A stretch of 64,000 nt of DNA from positions 194,625,829 to 194,689,828 of the forward strand of contig CM053143.1 of assembly GCA_028571685.1 (NCBI GenBank). The letters run 5' to 3'. Below the pieces are notes generated by a model. That model was given only the letters and a program-made list of their open reading frames with translations. It was not told where the DNA came from and searched no databases. The position numbers were made by a program, and so were the translations under genes. This DNA comes from Heterohyrax brucei. Its lineage: Eukaryota > Chordata > Mammalia > Hyracoidea > Procaviidae. Position 1 is the first letter of the stretch. Each line of letters begins with the position of its first letter. Below are positions 22,649 to 32,775 of this stretch, one piece after another.

Positions 22649-23880
22649 TTCCTAGTTTCCTAAGTGTTTTTATCATAAAAGGGTGTGTCAGACGCCTTTT
22701 CTGTATCAACTGAAATGGTCACGGGAGGCTTTTTATTGCTATTGTTCTACTAATACGTTATATAGACCACGATCAATTTCTAATCTTGAATCGCCCTTGC
22801 ATTCCTGGGATAAATCTCACTCAGTCATGGTGTATAGTCGCTTTAGCATTCTCTTGGGTTCAGCGCGCTAGTATTTGGTTCAGAATTTCTGCATCTATAT
22901 TCATGAATGCTAATGGTAATTTTCTTCTCTTGTGATGCCCTCATCTGGCCGTGGTGTCGGGTTATGATGCTGGCCTTGTGGAATGAGTTCGAAAGCATTC
23001 CCTCTTCTCTTTTGGAAGAGGTTGAGAAGGAATGGTGGCCATTCTTTAAATATTTGGTAGAGTTCACCAGCTAAACTATCCGGTCCCGGGCTTTTCTTTG
23101 TCGGGAGGTTTTTGGTGACAGGTCCAGTCGTCACTTCTTGTAGTTCTGTTGAGATTACTAGCTCGTCTTGAGTCAATTTAGATAATTACTTTGTTTCTAG
23201 AAAGTTGTCATTTTAACTACGTTAACTAATTCGTTGGATTACTCTGTCCCTTTTGTAATCCTTTTCATTCATGTAAAGTTAGCAGTAGTAACCACACTTT
23301 CATTTCTGATTTTGGTTTGTTTTTTCTCTGTCTTTGAAGGTACTAGCTAAAGTTTGTCCATTTTATCAATCTTTTCAAGGAAGCAACTCTAGGTTTCATT
23401 GGTTTTCTGTGCATTTTTCAGGCCTCTCATTCATTTTTCTTCACTCTGATCTTAATTATTTCCTCCCTTGGATAGGTTTGTTCCCCAGAGTGTGAAGTCA
23501 GGTTATTGACTTGAGATCTTTCTTCGTTTTAATGTTGGCGGTTACCATTGTGACTGTCCCTCTGTGCACACCTTTTCTCTGCTCCACACGCTTGGTGCAT
23601 TGAACTTTCATTATAATTTGTCTCTAAGTGTTTTCTGACTTCCCTCGTGGTTTATTTTTTTGATGCACTAGGTGTTTAAGAGTGTACTGTTCAGTTTCCA
23701 CGTTTGTGTGAATTTTCCAGTTTTCCTTCCATTATTGATTTCTAGGCAATACATCGACTCTCTGTATTGATTTCTTGAAGACACATTGTATGATTTCAAT
23801 ATTTTTACCTTTATGGAGACTTGTTTTGTGGCCTCACATGTGGCCTATACTGGAGAGTCATCCAGTGCCCATGAGATAAA
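22649..23880 (-). mobile_element. Antisense L1, segment 3 (reverse transcriptase region)
   Basis: Antisense L1 ORF2 continues through the reverse-transcriptase N-terminal region to the segment upstream of it. The end near 23880 reads tttgtggcctcacatgtggc then ctatactggagagtc. Total length of the split host L1 is about 2.5 kb without insertions. Confidence 0.9.
22910..23176 (-). pseudogene. L1 reverse transcriptase fragment
   Basis: The minus-strand frame contains KNLPTKKSPGPDSLAGELYQ, the conserved entry motif of L1 reverse transcriptase, then FKEWPPFLLNLFQK. The following conserved residues shift to an overlapping frame (22843-23067), so at least one frameshift separates the pieces. The YADD catalytic motif is not reached. 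Confidence 0.9.
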
Positions 23881-24424
23881 AGTCGATCAGCCTGCACGCA
23901 TCTTTCAGGCAGCCCTCAGACAGATGAGGTCAGACAAACATGGTGCTTTGGAAATAAGATCTACTGTGCTCCCTCCAGAGCCAGGCCCAGAGCCCCACCG
24001 TGGGGTGACCAGTGGTCATCTTCCAGACTCACTGAGCCTGGGAGAAGGCAGGCCATGACAAGTGAAAAATCCACAAGCCTTTCCTGCTATTTTTATCTTT
24101 TTCCTGGTCCAGGCTTTGATTGGTGGCTGTCAATTTTGACTGGTTCCCAGAGTCCTGACAAGGTTGGTTTGGACAGTGTTTGCTTCTGATGCTCCTGTGG
24201 GGGAATCAGAGCCTAGAGCGTCCTCCTCTGCCTTCTTGCTGACCTCATTCTGGTTCTGGCCATGCTCTGTTGAGCAGCGTCCAGCCTCCTCTGCAGTACA
24301 GGTGCTCAGCTGTTCATCCAACCCCAAACTGAGCATGACCGAGGCCTGGCCCAGGCTGGGCTCTGCAGTGACCTGCTGCGTCTAGTGAGGCGGATGGGCT
24401 GTAGAAAGACCCCATCGTGTGTCA
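23881..24424. other. Single-copy DNA, no gene seen
   Basis: No repeat is recognised. An open frame at 23786-24058 starts inside L1 and is not a gene. Confidence 0.45.
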
Positions 24425-24862
24425 GATTGTGTCCTTCTACAAGGTATGTGCAAACCCTATCCATGGTACCTCTGAATGTGGCCTTGTTTGGAAACAGGCT
24501 TTTTCTTTAACGACATAGACACGTATGTTGATGAGGTGGTATGAGGTAGGGGCACTAAGGCCTTCTGAGTTCTGCCTCATTTGGGGGAGACAGACGTGGA
24601 GACAACCAACCACACAGGGCAAGGCAGATGCATGAGAGTGTGTCTGCGAGCCAGGGAACCTCGTGAAACACTCAGGGCTACCAGACTGTGGACCAGACAA
24701 GAAAAGGTCTTCCCCCAGAGCCCACAGAGAGACAGCACAGCCCTGTGGACACCCTGAATCCAGACTTCTAGCTCCTGGAACTAGAGCGCTGTAACTCCCT
24801 GTTCTTTAAAGCCCCCGTCCCCACTTTGTGGCACTGTGTTATGGGAGCTCTAGGGGACTGGG
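24425..24862 (+). mobile_element. MLT1-type LTR
   Basis: Left part cagattgtgtccttctac, then cctctgaatgtggccttgtt and gaaacaggctttttc. The right part has gaatccagacttctagctcc, the diverged hallmark gttctttaaagcccccg, and actttgtggcactgtgttatg. This order is the typical MLT1/MaLR 3' half. It is diverged and carries no coding sequence. Confidence 0.7.
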
Positions 24863-25221
24863 CACACCCCCAGTGTGGTCAGGGCAGGAGGCTCTGACTG
24901 GGGAGACCACGAGGAAGCTCCTGACCACAACAGGGGTCGGGCGAGCAAGGAAAACACATATTCAGGAGGGCAGAGGGACAGGAAGGCAGACAGCTCCTGG
25001 GCCTGTGGGACCCCCAGCAGGTAGAAGGACCGTCTGGAGAGGAGAGACAGAGAGAGCTCCTGACCCCTTCATCTGCTAAGCAGGGTTTTCTGCTGCCTGG
25101 GGGTCAGGGAGTTTCTTCTAGATTCAAAGGGTAAGGAGGTCTTGCGGGATCAGAGTCTTGGTCACGGAAGGACATGCTTCACGCACCCCCTCCACCTGCT
25201 CTAGTCACCTGTCGCCACCGT
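24863..25221. other. Single-copy DNA, no gene seen
   Basis: No repeat or domain recognised between the two LTR-containing blocks. Confidence 0.4.
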
Positions 25222-25927
25222 GCTGTTGTTTTTAATTGCCATCAAATGGATTACGAATCACAGTCTTAGTCACCTAGTGCTGCTATACCAGAAATACTGT
25301 GAATGGACGGCTTTAACAAAAAGAAATTTATTCTCTTAGAGTTTAGGAAGCTGCAAGTCTGAATTCAAGGTGCCGGCTCCAGAGGAAACCTTTCTTCCTC
25401 TGTCAGCTCCGGGGGAAGGTCCTTGTCATCTATCTTCTCCTGGTCCAGGAGCTTCTCAGGGCATGAACTCCGGGTCCAAAGGATGTGCTCTGCTCCTAAT
25501 GCTGCTTGCTTGGCGGTGGGAGCTCCCCCTGCCTCGCTGCGTACTTTTCCCTTTCATATCTCCAAAGAGACTGACTTGAGATCGACGAACCTTGTAGACT
25601 GAGCGCTGCCTCATCCACAGGAACGCCCCTCGTCCTGCTTCACCAGCTTCACAGAGGTACAATTTACAACACGTAAGAAAATCACGTCTAATGAAAAAAT
25701 AGCGGACAGTCAACGATAGCGGGAATCACAGCCTAGTCCAGCTGATAGATGTTTTTTGAGGACACAGTTAAATCCATGACAGTAACCCTGTAGGACACAG
25801 AACCACCTCATGGGCTTTCCTAAACTGTATTCTTTACAGATGGACAGGTCTTCTCTCCCATGTGCTGGCTGTTGGGTTCTAACCACTGCCCTAGCCAAGT
25901 GCTTACCCACTGCACCACCCAGGCTCC
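25222..25927 (-). mobile_element. Afrotherian SINE split by an LTR
   Basis: The tail complement (attgccatcaaatggattac, 25235-25254) and the remainder (gtaaccctgtaggacacag to tgcaccacccaggctcc, 25781-25927) join into one longer-class SINE if the LTR at 25262-25780 is removed. The body includes ctaaactgtattctttacag. Confidence 0.85.
25262..25780 (-). mobile_element. MaLR-type LTR inserted in SINE
   Basis: In the plus direction it starts tcttagtcacctagtgctg and ctataccagaaatactgtg, has atttattctcttagagttt, and ends with tcacagcctagtccagctg and gttaaatccatgac. This is the reverse complement of the family at 12880 and 15792. Because it sits inside a SINE, it was still active after that SINE inserted. 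Confidence 0.85.
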
Positions 25928-26067
25928 CGCTGTAGTGGCCCTGGAATGAGCCACAGAAAGTCCAGGAGGCACGCTGCAGAGCCAGCCGGGCTGGGGTTCA
26001 CGACCACTGAGGATGATCAGGAGTGGGGCACCTCACCGGCCCCTCGCCTACCCACTGGGGGGCATTC

Positions 26068-27085
26068 TTTCCATCAGATCCACCAATGCTTAAATAATAA
26101 ATTCATGGAGATATGTTTGAAAAACATAAATCTTGCCCTATTACAGTACAAAATTCATTGTTTTTTGGTATATCCACGGAGTGATGCGGCTATCAGCCAC
26201 CATCTAATTTTACATTTTCATCCTTCCTAAAAGAACCCCCATACCCTCTGGCGGTCACTGACGCTTCCTCCTTGTCCAGCTCCTGGGGACCACTGATGTC
26301 TTTTCTGTTTCTATGGGGTGGCCGGTCCCAGACGTTTTGTATAAACTGAACCATGCAACAGGTGGCCTTCTGTGTCTCATTTTTCTCACCTAGTGTGGTG
26401 CCCACAAGTTCCATGCATGTCATGGTGTGTATCAATACTTTTTAAACTTTTATTATCCAATGACCTGCCGTGGTATGGATGCACTGAATCTGATTTGTCC
26501 CTTTATCAACTCTCGGGCATTTGGGTTGTTTCCACTTTGGGGCTGTTACGTGTAATGTGCATGTGTTTCAGTAACATGTGTTTGTTGTCAGTTCTTACTG
26601 TGCAGTCCTAGGTGTGTAACTGCTCAGATTTGTGGTGACCGTACTCACATGGCGTTCCGAGGAACTCTGATCTCTACCAGCAACAGACGAGGGTTTGGAT
26701 GCCTCCACATCCCTGCCAACACTTGTTACCGTCTGTTTTTCTTTTCTTAATTATAAACCTCATGGGTGTGAAGTGGTATCTCACTGTGGTTTTCACCGGC
26801 GTTTCCCTGACATGAACTCATGCGACATAGAACTCGTCTTTCCTTAGACTGATGGGCCGTCTGATGTCTTCTTTGGAGAAAAGTCTATTAAGAGCCTTTG
26901 TCCATTTTAAAAATCAGAGATTATTTGTGTCTTTATCATTAAGTTGTGAGAGATCTTTAGCTATTTTGAGTATCAGACCCTTATCAGATATGTGATTTGC
27001 AAATCTTCTCTCCTATTCTGTGGGTTGTCTTTCACTTTCATGAGGATGTCTTTGAATCAAAGAGTTTTTCACTTTGATGAAGTTA
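26068..27085 (-). mobile_element. Antisense L1 3' end (old subfamily)
   Basis: Landmarks in antisense order include gggaccactgatgtcttttc, gttttgtataaactgaacc, ccatgcatgtcatggtgtg, catttgggttgtttcc, cccaacacttg-type cctgccaacacttgttaccg, gggtgtgaagtggtatctc and cttatcagatatgtgatttg. This is the 3' UTR and end of ORF2 of an old mammalian L1. Confidence 0.88.
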
Positions 27086-27129
27086 TTGGGGGGCATCTTA
27101 AGTCCAAGACAATGAAGAGCAACAGTTGA

Positions 27130-27310
27130 CTGCTGTGCGCCACGACGGAGTAGGTACTAAGTGACTTAAGCTCCCACGAACCCATGAAGCTAGGTCTGCC
27201 GTTATCCCCGGGTTACAGCTGGGAAATAGGGGCCCAGACCTGTCCGTCCGTCAGGTCAGGGCTGCCGTCGCACCCAGATTACAGCTGAGAAAGCAGAGGT
27301 ACAGACAGGC
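27130..27310 (+). mobile_element. MIR fragment
   Basis: Contains acgacggagtaggtactaag, ccgttatccccgggttacag and ctgggaaataggggcccag, the MIR core order. A second core-like phrase, cccagattacagctgagaaag, suggests a small duplication. Confidence 0.5.
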
Positions 27311-27570
27311 CGAGCAGGAAGCTCGAGGCCGTGAGACCCCGCAACAGAGCAGGACTGGCGGGCTCCACGGGGCGGCCTTTGAGGCGGGGCAGGGCAGCGG
27401 GCGCAGCGGCACCTAGGACCCCGCTGCACACCGGGGCCTGCAGGGAGCGGATGCTCTTCCAGGAAGGAGGCACTGGGATGTCGCCAAAGTCCTTCGGCAG
27501 GCAGTGACGTTGCTGGGTCCCGCCACATCCAGGCTGCTCGTGCTGGTCCCTCATTCCCTCCCGGGAGAGG

Positions 27571-27930
27571 CTGTCGTCACCCTAATCACTGCCATTGTCA
27601 TCGTCACCACCGCCACCACCGTCACCGCCATGGTCCTTGCCGTCACCACCGTCACCGGCATCCTCACTACCAGCCTCCTCACTACCGTCACCGTCTTCCT
27701 CGTCACCATCACAGTCTCCGTCACCGTCATCTTCCTCGCCTTCACTGCCATCACCCTCCCCATCAGCATGGTGCCCACTCCGTCACCGTCACCACCGTCA
27801 TCCTGGCCGTCATCATCACTGTTGTCACCATTGCTGGTCACTGCTGTTGTCATCTGCACCGTCTTCCCCATTGTTGCCGTTGTCACCGTGAGCAGCAGCC
27901 ACAGAGTCATCATCATCGCCACGACGACCC
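27571..27930. repeat. CAC/GTC-based degenerate satellite tract
   Basis: Over 350 bases are built of caccgtc, gtcatc and ccaccgtcacc words with no fixed longer period. Both strands stay open, giving Thr/Val-rich and Pro/Ser/His-rich frames that are artefacts of the repeat. Related tracts lie at 45733-46018 and 49535-49957. Confidence 0.9.
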
Positions 27931-27934
27931 AGGA

Positions 27935-28115
27935 CTGTCTGTCAGGCCCTCGCCTAGTGCCAGGCTTGGGGCTCTCTGCCTTACGCCTCTCCCCTAATCT
28001 CTTCATCCAACTGCCCTGCAGACTGAGGCTTGGCAAGTTGCCGTCACCCCACCGTGGTAGAACCTGAACTCAGGCCTGCTGGACTCTGACCTTTGCTCCT
28101 AACCAAGTGCCATCT
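27935..28115 (-). mobile_element. MIR-like fragment
   Basis: The end gaacctgaactcaggcctg, gactctgacctttgctcc and taaccaagtgccatc reads like the 3' part of MIR, with a core (cagactgaggcttggcaag) before it. Orientation is less certain than family. Confidence 0.5.
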
Positions 28116-29019
28116 ACCCGTGTAATAGATATGCAATTAGAGGACCAGGTGTCAGGGGGTACGGGGGGGGGGGAGGAACCTAGAGTACAACCGTGTTGAA
28201 GCTGATTATCAGCTGAGCTCACAGTCCCCAAACTGTGAGGCCTGGGAAGGGATGCTTGAGGGAACAGAGAGAGAGAGAGGTTGGAGGTTGGGCTCCCAGC
28301 TGCAAAGCTGTCCTTGACTGAGCAGGGTTTAGGCTGGGGCTGTGGTGTGGCGAGCCTATCAATTAGAGCAATTAGGCGTCAGGATGAAGGCCCTGGCACT
28401 AATTGCCTGGCGGCCACCAGAGGTGCTCAACTATGGATTAACTGAGTGATGCAGCCACTGTGGGGGTGGCCTTTGTGTCCCGGGGTCAAGGCCAAGTGCT
28501 GCAAAGATGTTTTCTGCCCCCCAGGCAGCTGTGGGCCTGTCCTTCCCGCCCACCCCAGGGAAGAGCTGGGGAGGGCTGGAGGAGTTGTGATCAGAAGTGG
28601 CCTGAGGTCCTTAGCGGAGGAACAGCACTCATGTCCCAGGTGCCAGGGAACCTCTGCTCCTGCTGTAAGACCCTCCTCTCACAAATGGGTTGAGTTTGGG
28701 CAAGACCTATCCCCTCCCAGCCTCCACCAACAGCCAGCCAGAGTTTCCCCAACCAAGTCCACTCACAAACTTCCCTGGTTTGAGACTCACACCCTTCCCC
28801 ACCGTCAATGGTGGGCATGGCTCACAGGACAACCTTCTGCTTCCCTCTCCCATTGGGAAGCTCAGTTTTCCCCCAAGCAGAGCCTGAGCCAAGAAGCTGT
28901 GTGCAGGGAGTCTGTTCCAGGGCTACAAGGTACACCAGCCGTGGGTGGGGAGGTAAGGTTGCTGATAACAAGAGTGGGAGTAGGTGGAGCTAGGTAAGAA
29001 CCACAGCCACAACCCCTCC
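28116..29019. other. Single-copy DNA with AT-rich island and G-run
   Basis: An uninterrupted run of 11 G lies at 28163-28173. At 28345-28445 an AT-rich, repeat-free patch has three AATTA/TAATT cores (caattagagcaattaggcg, cactaattgcctggcg) and ggattaactgag. No gene is seen. Open frames at 28446-28997 have no domain. Confidence 0.45.
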
Positions 29020-29475
29020 AGAGAGCTCACACCTCAGAAAATCTCCCCATGGGAAGGGAACTCTTATCTCAGAGCAAGCTCCCCAGAAGGTGTGAGCTCA
29101 TACCTCAGAGCAATCTGCCCGGGAGCAGACAGGGAGCCCACACCTCAGAGCCATCTCCCCAGGGTCAGGGAGCTCACACCTCAGAGTAATGTCCACAGGG
29201 GCTGGAAACTCACGCCTCAGGGTAATCTCCCCAGGAGAAGACAGGGATCTCACACCTCAGAATAATCTCCCCCAGGGCAAATGGGGAGCAGCCACCTCCA
29301 AGCAGTCTCCCTGGGGGCAGGGAGCTCACACCTCAGAGTAATCTCTGCAGGAGCTGGGAGCTCACATCTCAGAGTAATCTCTCGGGGGCTGGTGGAGGGC
29401 CTACACCTCACAGCCATCTCCCCAGAGGCAAGGAGCCCAGATCTCAGAGCCATCTTCCCAGGGGCAGGGAGCTGG
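29020..29475 (+). repeat. 36-bp minisatellite, about 12 units
   Basis: Units follow the form gggagctcacacctcagag + taatctccccaggggca, mostly 35-36 bp, with two of about 41 bp carrying an extra agacag. Identity between neighbouring units is around 75-90%. Plus- and minus-strand open frames over it have the 12-residue periodicity expected. Confidence 0.94.
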
Positions 29476-29922
29476 GTGTTCACATGCCACCTCCCTAGCT
29501 GCTGAGTTGAAGAATGCTGGTGTGGGCATGCGTGTGTGTTCGTACCCCTGGCAGCTCTCGTGCAATGATACGTAGGCACAGAGACAAGATGTGGGCTACA
29601 GAAGTGGAAGGGCCCCTGGGACGTGGCAGGGTCCTGGCAGTGTGGGTGACAGGGGTGGCGTGGATTCAGGAGGGAGGTCAGAAGCAGCAAGGAAGAAAGA
29701 GACGAATGGGCCGAGCCGACCACCACTGGATAGGAGACTGGAAAACGGGGGGAGGGGCTCCCACAGGTCTGAGCCCGGAGGTCACGCACCTTCTCTTGCA
29801 CGCTCTAGCTTTCCTGCTCCCTCCTCTTTGGGTGGCCCACCATCCCAACGCCACAAGGCCTACAACAGGAGGTCAGAGGGGACACTAGGTCATCCCGGAG
29901 CTGGCAGGTCCTACTTGCCAGC
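29476..29922. other. Single-copy DNA, no gene seen
   Basis: No repeat or domain recognised between the minisatellite and the next SINE. Confidence 0.4.
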
Positions 29923-30077
29923 CACCCAAACCCATTGCTGTTGAGTCAATTCTGACTCGTAGTGACCCGCTAAGACAGAGTAGAACTGCCCCATAGAATT
30001 TCCAGGGAGCACCTGGCTGATGTGAACTTTTAGGTTAGTGTCTGCAGCACTTATCCACTGTGCCAGCAGGGGTTCTG
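29923..30077 (-). mobile_element. Afrotherian short SINE
   Basis: Plus-direction reading: acccaaacccattgctgttg, agtcaattctgactcg, actgccccatagaatttcc, gggagcacctggctgatg, and head complement tatccactgtgccagcagg. Full length. Confidence 0.94.
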
Positions 30078-30440
30078 GTCAGCGACACTCCACAAAGCCA
30101 CGGGAAGCTGCGCTTAGCAGACCCCTGCGTGTGCTCAGACCCACTAAGAGACACTCCAGGGCAGAGTCTGGCTCAGGAGGTCTGAGGGTGCGGTGGGGGC
30201 TTCTGAGTCTGCTTTTCTAACAGGTTCCCAGGCAATCTGGTGCTATGGGTCCAGAGACCACACCTGAAGGAACAAGCCAATTCTTAAATGTCACCCAGAA
30301 CCTTCCAGAAGCAGCTTCGAGGACAACCACGGGCTTCTCTTTGTAGCTCAAGAACCAGCTGGCTGTGCGAGTTTGAGAAGATCACCGGCCCTCTGGTCTA
30401 GAGTTTCAGTGTATGAGAAACAAGAGACTGAGACTAAAGG

Positions 30441-30590
30441 CCAAACTAAAGCCACTGCCATCGAGTCAATTCTGACTCATAGTGACCCTACAGGACAGAA
30501 TAAAACTGCCCCATAGAGTTTCCGAGGAGCACCTGGCAGATTTGAACTGCTGACCTTTTAGCAGACATAGCACTTAGCCACTGGGCCTTG
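30441..30590 (-). mobile_element. Afrotherian short SINE
   Basis: Plus-direction reading: ccaaactaaagccactgcc, atcgagtcaattctgactc, actgccccatagagtttcc, tttgaactgctgacctttt, ending tagccactgggcctt. It is about 80% similar to the copy at 29923-30077. Confidence 0.94.
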
Positions 30591-30663
30591 AAAGTACTCA
30601 TAAATAGAACTTCCATGATTCAAACAAGAGGCGGGACAGCCTCGATGCGTGGAGAACCTTCAT

Positions 30664-30820
30664 GATGTTGTTGCAATTTAGGTGTCACTGAGTCGATTTC
30701 AGCCCGTAGTGACATACACACAACAGAACAAAACTCCACCCGGTGCTGCTCCTGCCTCGCAACTGTTGCGTGCTGGTCCATCCTGGTGAGGGTCTTCCTT
30801 TTGGTCAATGCACCTTCATA
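30664..30820 (-). mobile_element. RTE LINE 3' end
   Basis: The minus-strand tail of RTE is recognisable: ggtgtcactgagtcgatttc, cacacaacagaacaaaact, cggtgctgctcctgcctcgc, then gatgggtccttccttttgg-type text (tggtgagggtcttccttttg). Only the last ~160 bp are present. Confidence 0.82.
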
Positions 30821-30849
30821 GGGTCAAGTACTATTGGTTGATAGCCTCA

Positions 30850-30965
30850 TATACAGAAAACATTGTGCCCATTTTACAAGCAAGAAAACTGAGGCTTGGG
30901 GAGGTGATCACTTGGCTTGCGTAACCTCCCAGCCTTTCAGCAGCAGTGTTTGGCTTTGGACCCAA
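30850..30965 (+). mobile_element. MIR fragment
   Basis: The classical MIR core cccattttacaagcaagaaa and actgaggcttggggaggtg is followed by aacctcccagcctttcag and ggacccaagtcaactgg. Confidence 0.72.
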
Positions 30966-31039
30966 GTCAACTGGCTGCAAGGCCCTTGTTTTTCCCGCCT
31001 CACACTGCTGCCTGTTTTACTTCTGGAATGAAATAAAGC

Positions 31040-31545
31040 GTTGTCACAATGAGAGCCGGGGCATGAAAAGAGGCTGAATTTCTAAATCCAGAGGACAGTC
31101 ACCCCCGAGGCACAGGCATCTGTGCTATCCTCTATTTTCCTCCGATTACTCATAAATGGGACGGCCACGTTCATTTGTGTGGTGCAATCAAATCAGCGGT
31201 CTTACAATTAGCCCCTAAATTGTTCGTATGCATAGAAATTTCCAGGAATCTGAGTTCCCTCTTGCTCCTTGTGCAAATCTGAACAATTTTGACAAGATTT
31301 TGAGCTTTGTCAGATGTGAATTGCTAAGATTTAATTGAAAAAATGAACAGAACGCAGCCACTATTTCAAAGGGAATGACCCAGAACCAATTAGAATTCAG
31401 TAACAATTGACCATTCACCATGGAGGCCCATGTCGGGAGAATCCGATTAAAGCCACCTAAATTCCCCTCCTGGTTCCTGGACTCAAAATATCATTAGTGG
31501 GCGATTTCCCTGAGATTGTTTTCCCATCAATTTTCCAGGTTTGGG
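31040..31545. promoter_or_regulatory. AT-rich repeat-free island, candidate conserved noncoding element
   Basis: About 500 bp without recognisable repeats, clearly more AT-rich than the DNA around it, with many homeodomain-type cores (cttacaattagcccctaaat, agatttaattgaaaa, accaattagaattcag) and a gtgcaatcaaatcagcggtc phrase. Such patches in otherwise GC-rich, repeat-eroded DNA are often conserved enhancers, but no alignment was possible here. Confidence 0.4.
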
Positions 31546-32017
31546 AGGTAAATTCGGCCGGCGGGGCAGTGGGCTGGAGGGTGCTGCTGCGGGTGCTCCC
31601 CAAAGCTCCCCGGCCGAGGTGAGACACAATATAGGTTACCGCCTTGAAAAAACAGGTCAGCAGTGCACCATTCCTCGCCAAATCGCTGTTGACAGTGCAA
31701 ACAGGAGGGAGGAGGGCCACAGAAGGGCCTTTCATGTGCAGACGGCGCTGCGTAATTGGGCTTGCTTCCCGCTCCCGCCCCTCCCTCTCTGCCGGGCGAA
31801 ATTCCCAAACAAAGCCAGGGCTTCCCGAGGCAACTTCTTAATCCTTCCTGGCAGAAGCTCCGGGGAGGAGTCAGCTGAGAGCGCTGGGAGAGCACCCCGT
31901 GCCCACCGGGTCCCACCTGTGCCCAGAGCCTGCCCGTCACCTCTGACTCAGGGCAACCCCTTGAGCTATGTTCAGGCTAGAACTCGGCTCCCAGCGTTTG
32001 CTGTTCCGTCGTCTTTA
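31546..32017. other. Single-copy GC-rich DNA flanking the island
   Basis: Moderately CpG-rich at 31550-31625 and 31740-31870. It contains aatcgctgttgacagtgc and a gcgtaattgggcttgc phrase and may belong to the same conserved block. No exon is supported. Confidence 0.35.
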
Positions 32018-32143
32018 GGGAAGGAGCCCTGGTGGTGCAGTGGTTAAGCACTGCTGGCAACTGAAGAGTTGATGGTTTGAATCAGCGTCTACTCTGTCCG
32101 GCGCAGTGACCGTGAATCCAGATCCACTGGACGGCACCTAACT
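32018..32143 (+). mobile_element. Afrotherian SINE with internal deletion
   Basis: Head gagccctggtggtgcagtgg, B-box region gagttgatggtttgaatc, then directly tail-like gcgcagtgaccgtgaatcc and ggacggcacctaac. The body normally between them is missing. Confidence 0.88.
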
Positions 32144-32157
32144 GTCTTTACCGAAGC

Positions 32158-32262
32158 ACATTGTTGAGCCTGTCTCCCGCGGGGCTGTCAGGTGGCTTTG
32201 AACCCACAAACTTTTGATCAGACGCTGAGCACTACACATTTGCACTGTCCAGAGACTTGTTA
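32158..32262 (-). mobile_element. Afrotherian SINE 5' fragment, inverted to its neighbour
   Basis: Plus-direction reading: gtggctttgaacccacaaac, ttttgatcagacgctgagc, actacacatttgcactgtcc. Only head and B-box region remain, 15 bp from the plus-oriented SINE. Confidence 0.7.
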
Positions 32263-32621
32263 GCTTCCAGCAGGGGCTTTTCAAACGTTCAGAGGAAGAC
32301 TGGCTGAGAAAATCAGTCAATCACACCAGGAATCGGTGCGGCCAGGTCAGCCCTGTCTGCAGTACCCGGGCCGCCCCCGTCACCGCCGCAGTGCGTGGAG
32401 TTGCTTGGCTGACCTGTCCCAGCTTTCTCTGGGGGAGCGTGTGCTGCTGTCATGCGTGGGGACTCAGGCTGCCTTCCCACAAACCAGCTGTATACATTGG
32501 CTCCACATCTTCTGTGTGGCACGGGTCCGCCCAGCCCCCTCTGCCCTACCGAAGTCCTCCTCAGGCTCCAGGTCCTGAGACGCATGGCACCTGGCACCTG
32601 GCTCCTGGCCGCCACAGACCA

Positions 32622-32775
32622 GCTGGGCACCGACTAGGTGCTGGCGGTGTCCGTGCCTTATCTCACAAGAGCCTCATGACGACCCTGGAGGGAAACAGAG
32701 ACTTGGGGAGGGCCAGGTCAGGGCCCTGCAGTGCTGGAACCCGGGTCTACTCGATCCCATACCCACACCTATGGC
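32622..32775 (+). mobile_element. MIR fragment
   Basis: Reads gggcaccgactaggtgctgg, ccttatctcacaagagcctc, atgacgaccctggagggaaa and gctggaacccgggtctactc, in MIR order. Confidence 0.62.

Noticed and set aside
27504-28067. Long Val/Thr-rich frame resembling a membrane protein
   Set aside because: The hydrophobic appearance comes from translating GTC/ACC triplets of the degenerate satellite tract.
29020-29475. Direct repeats with similar spacing, superficially CRISPR-like
   Set aside because: There are no unique spacers between conserved repeats, units are degenerate along their whole length, and the genome is mammalian.
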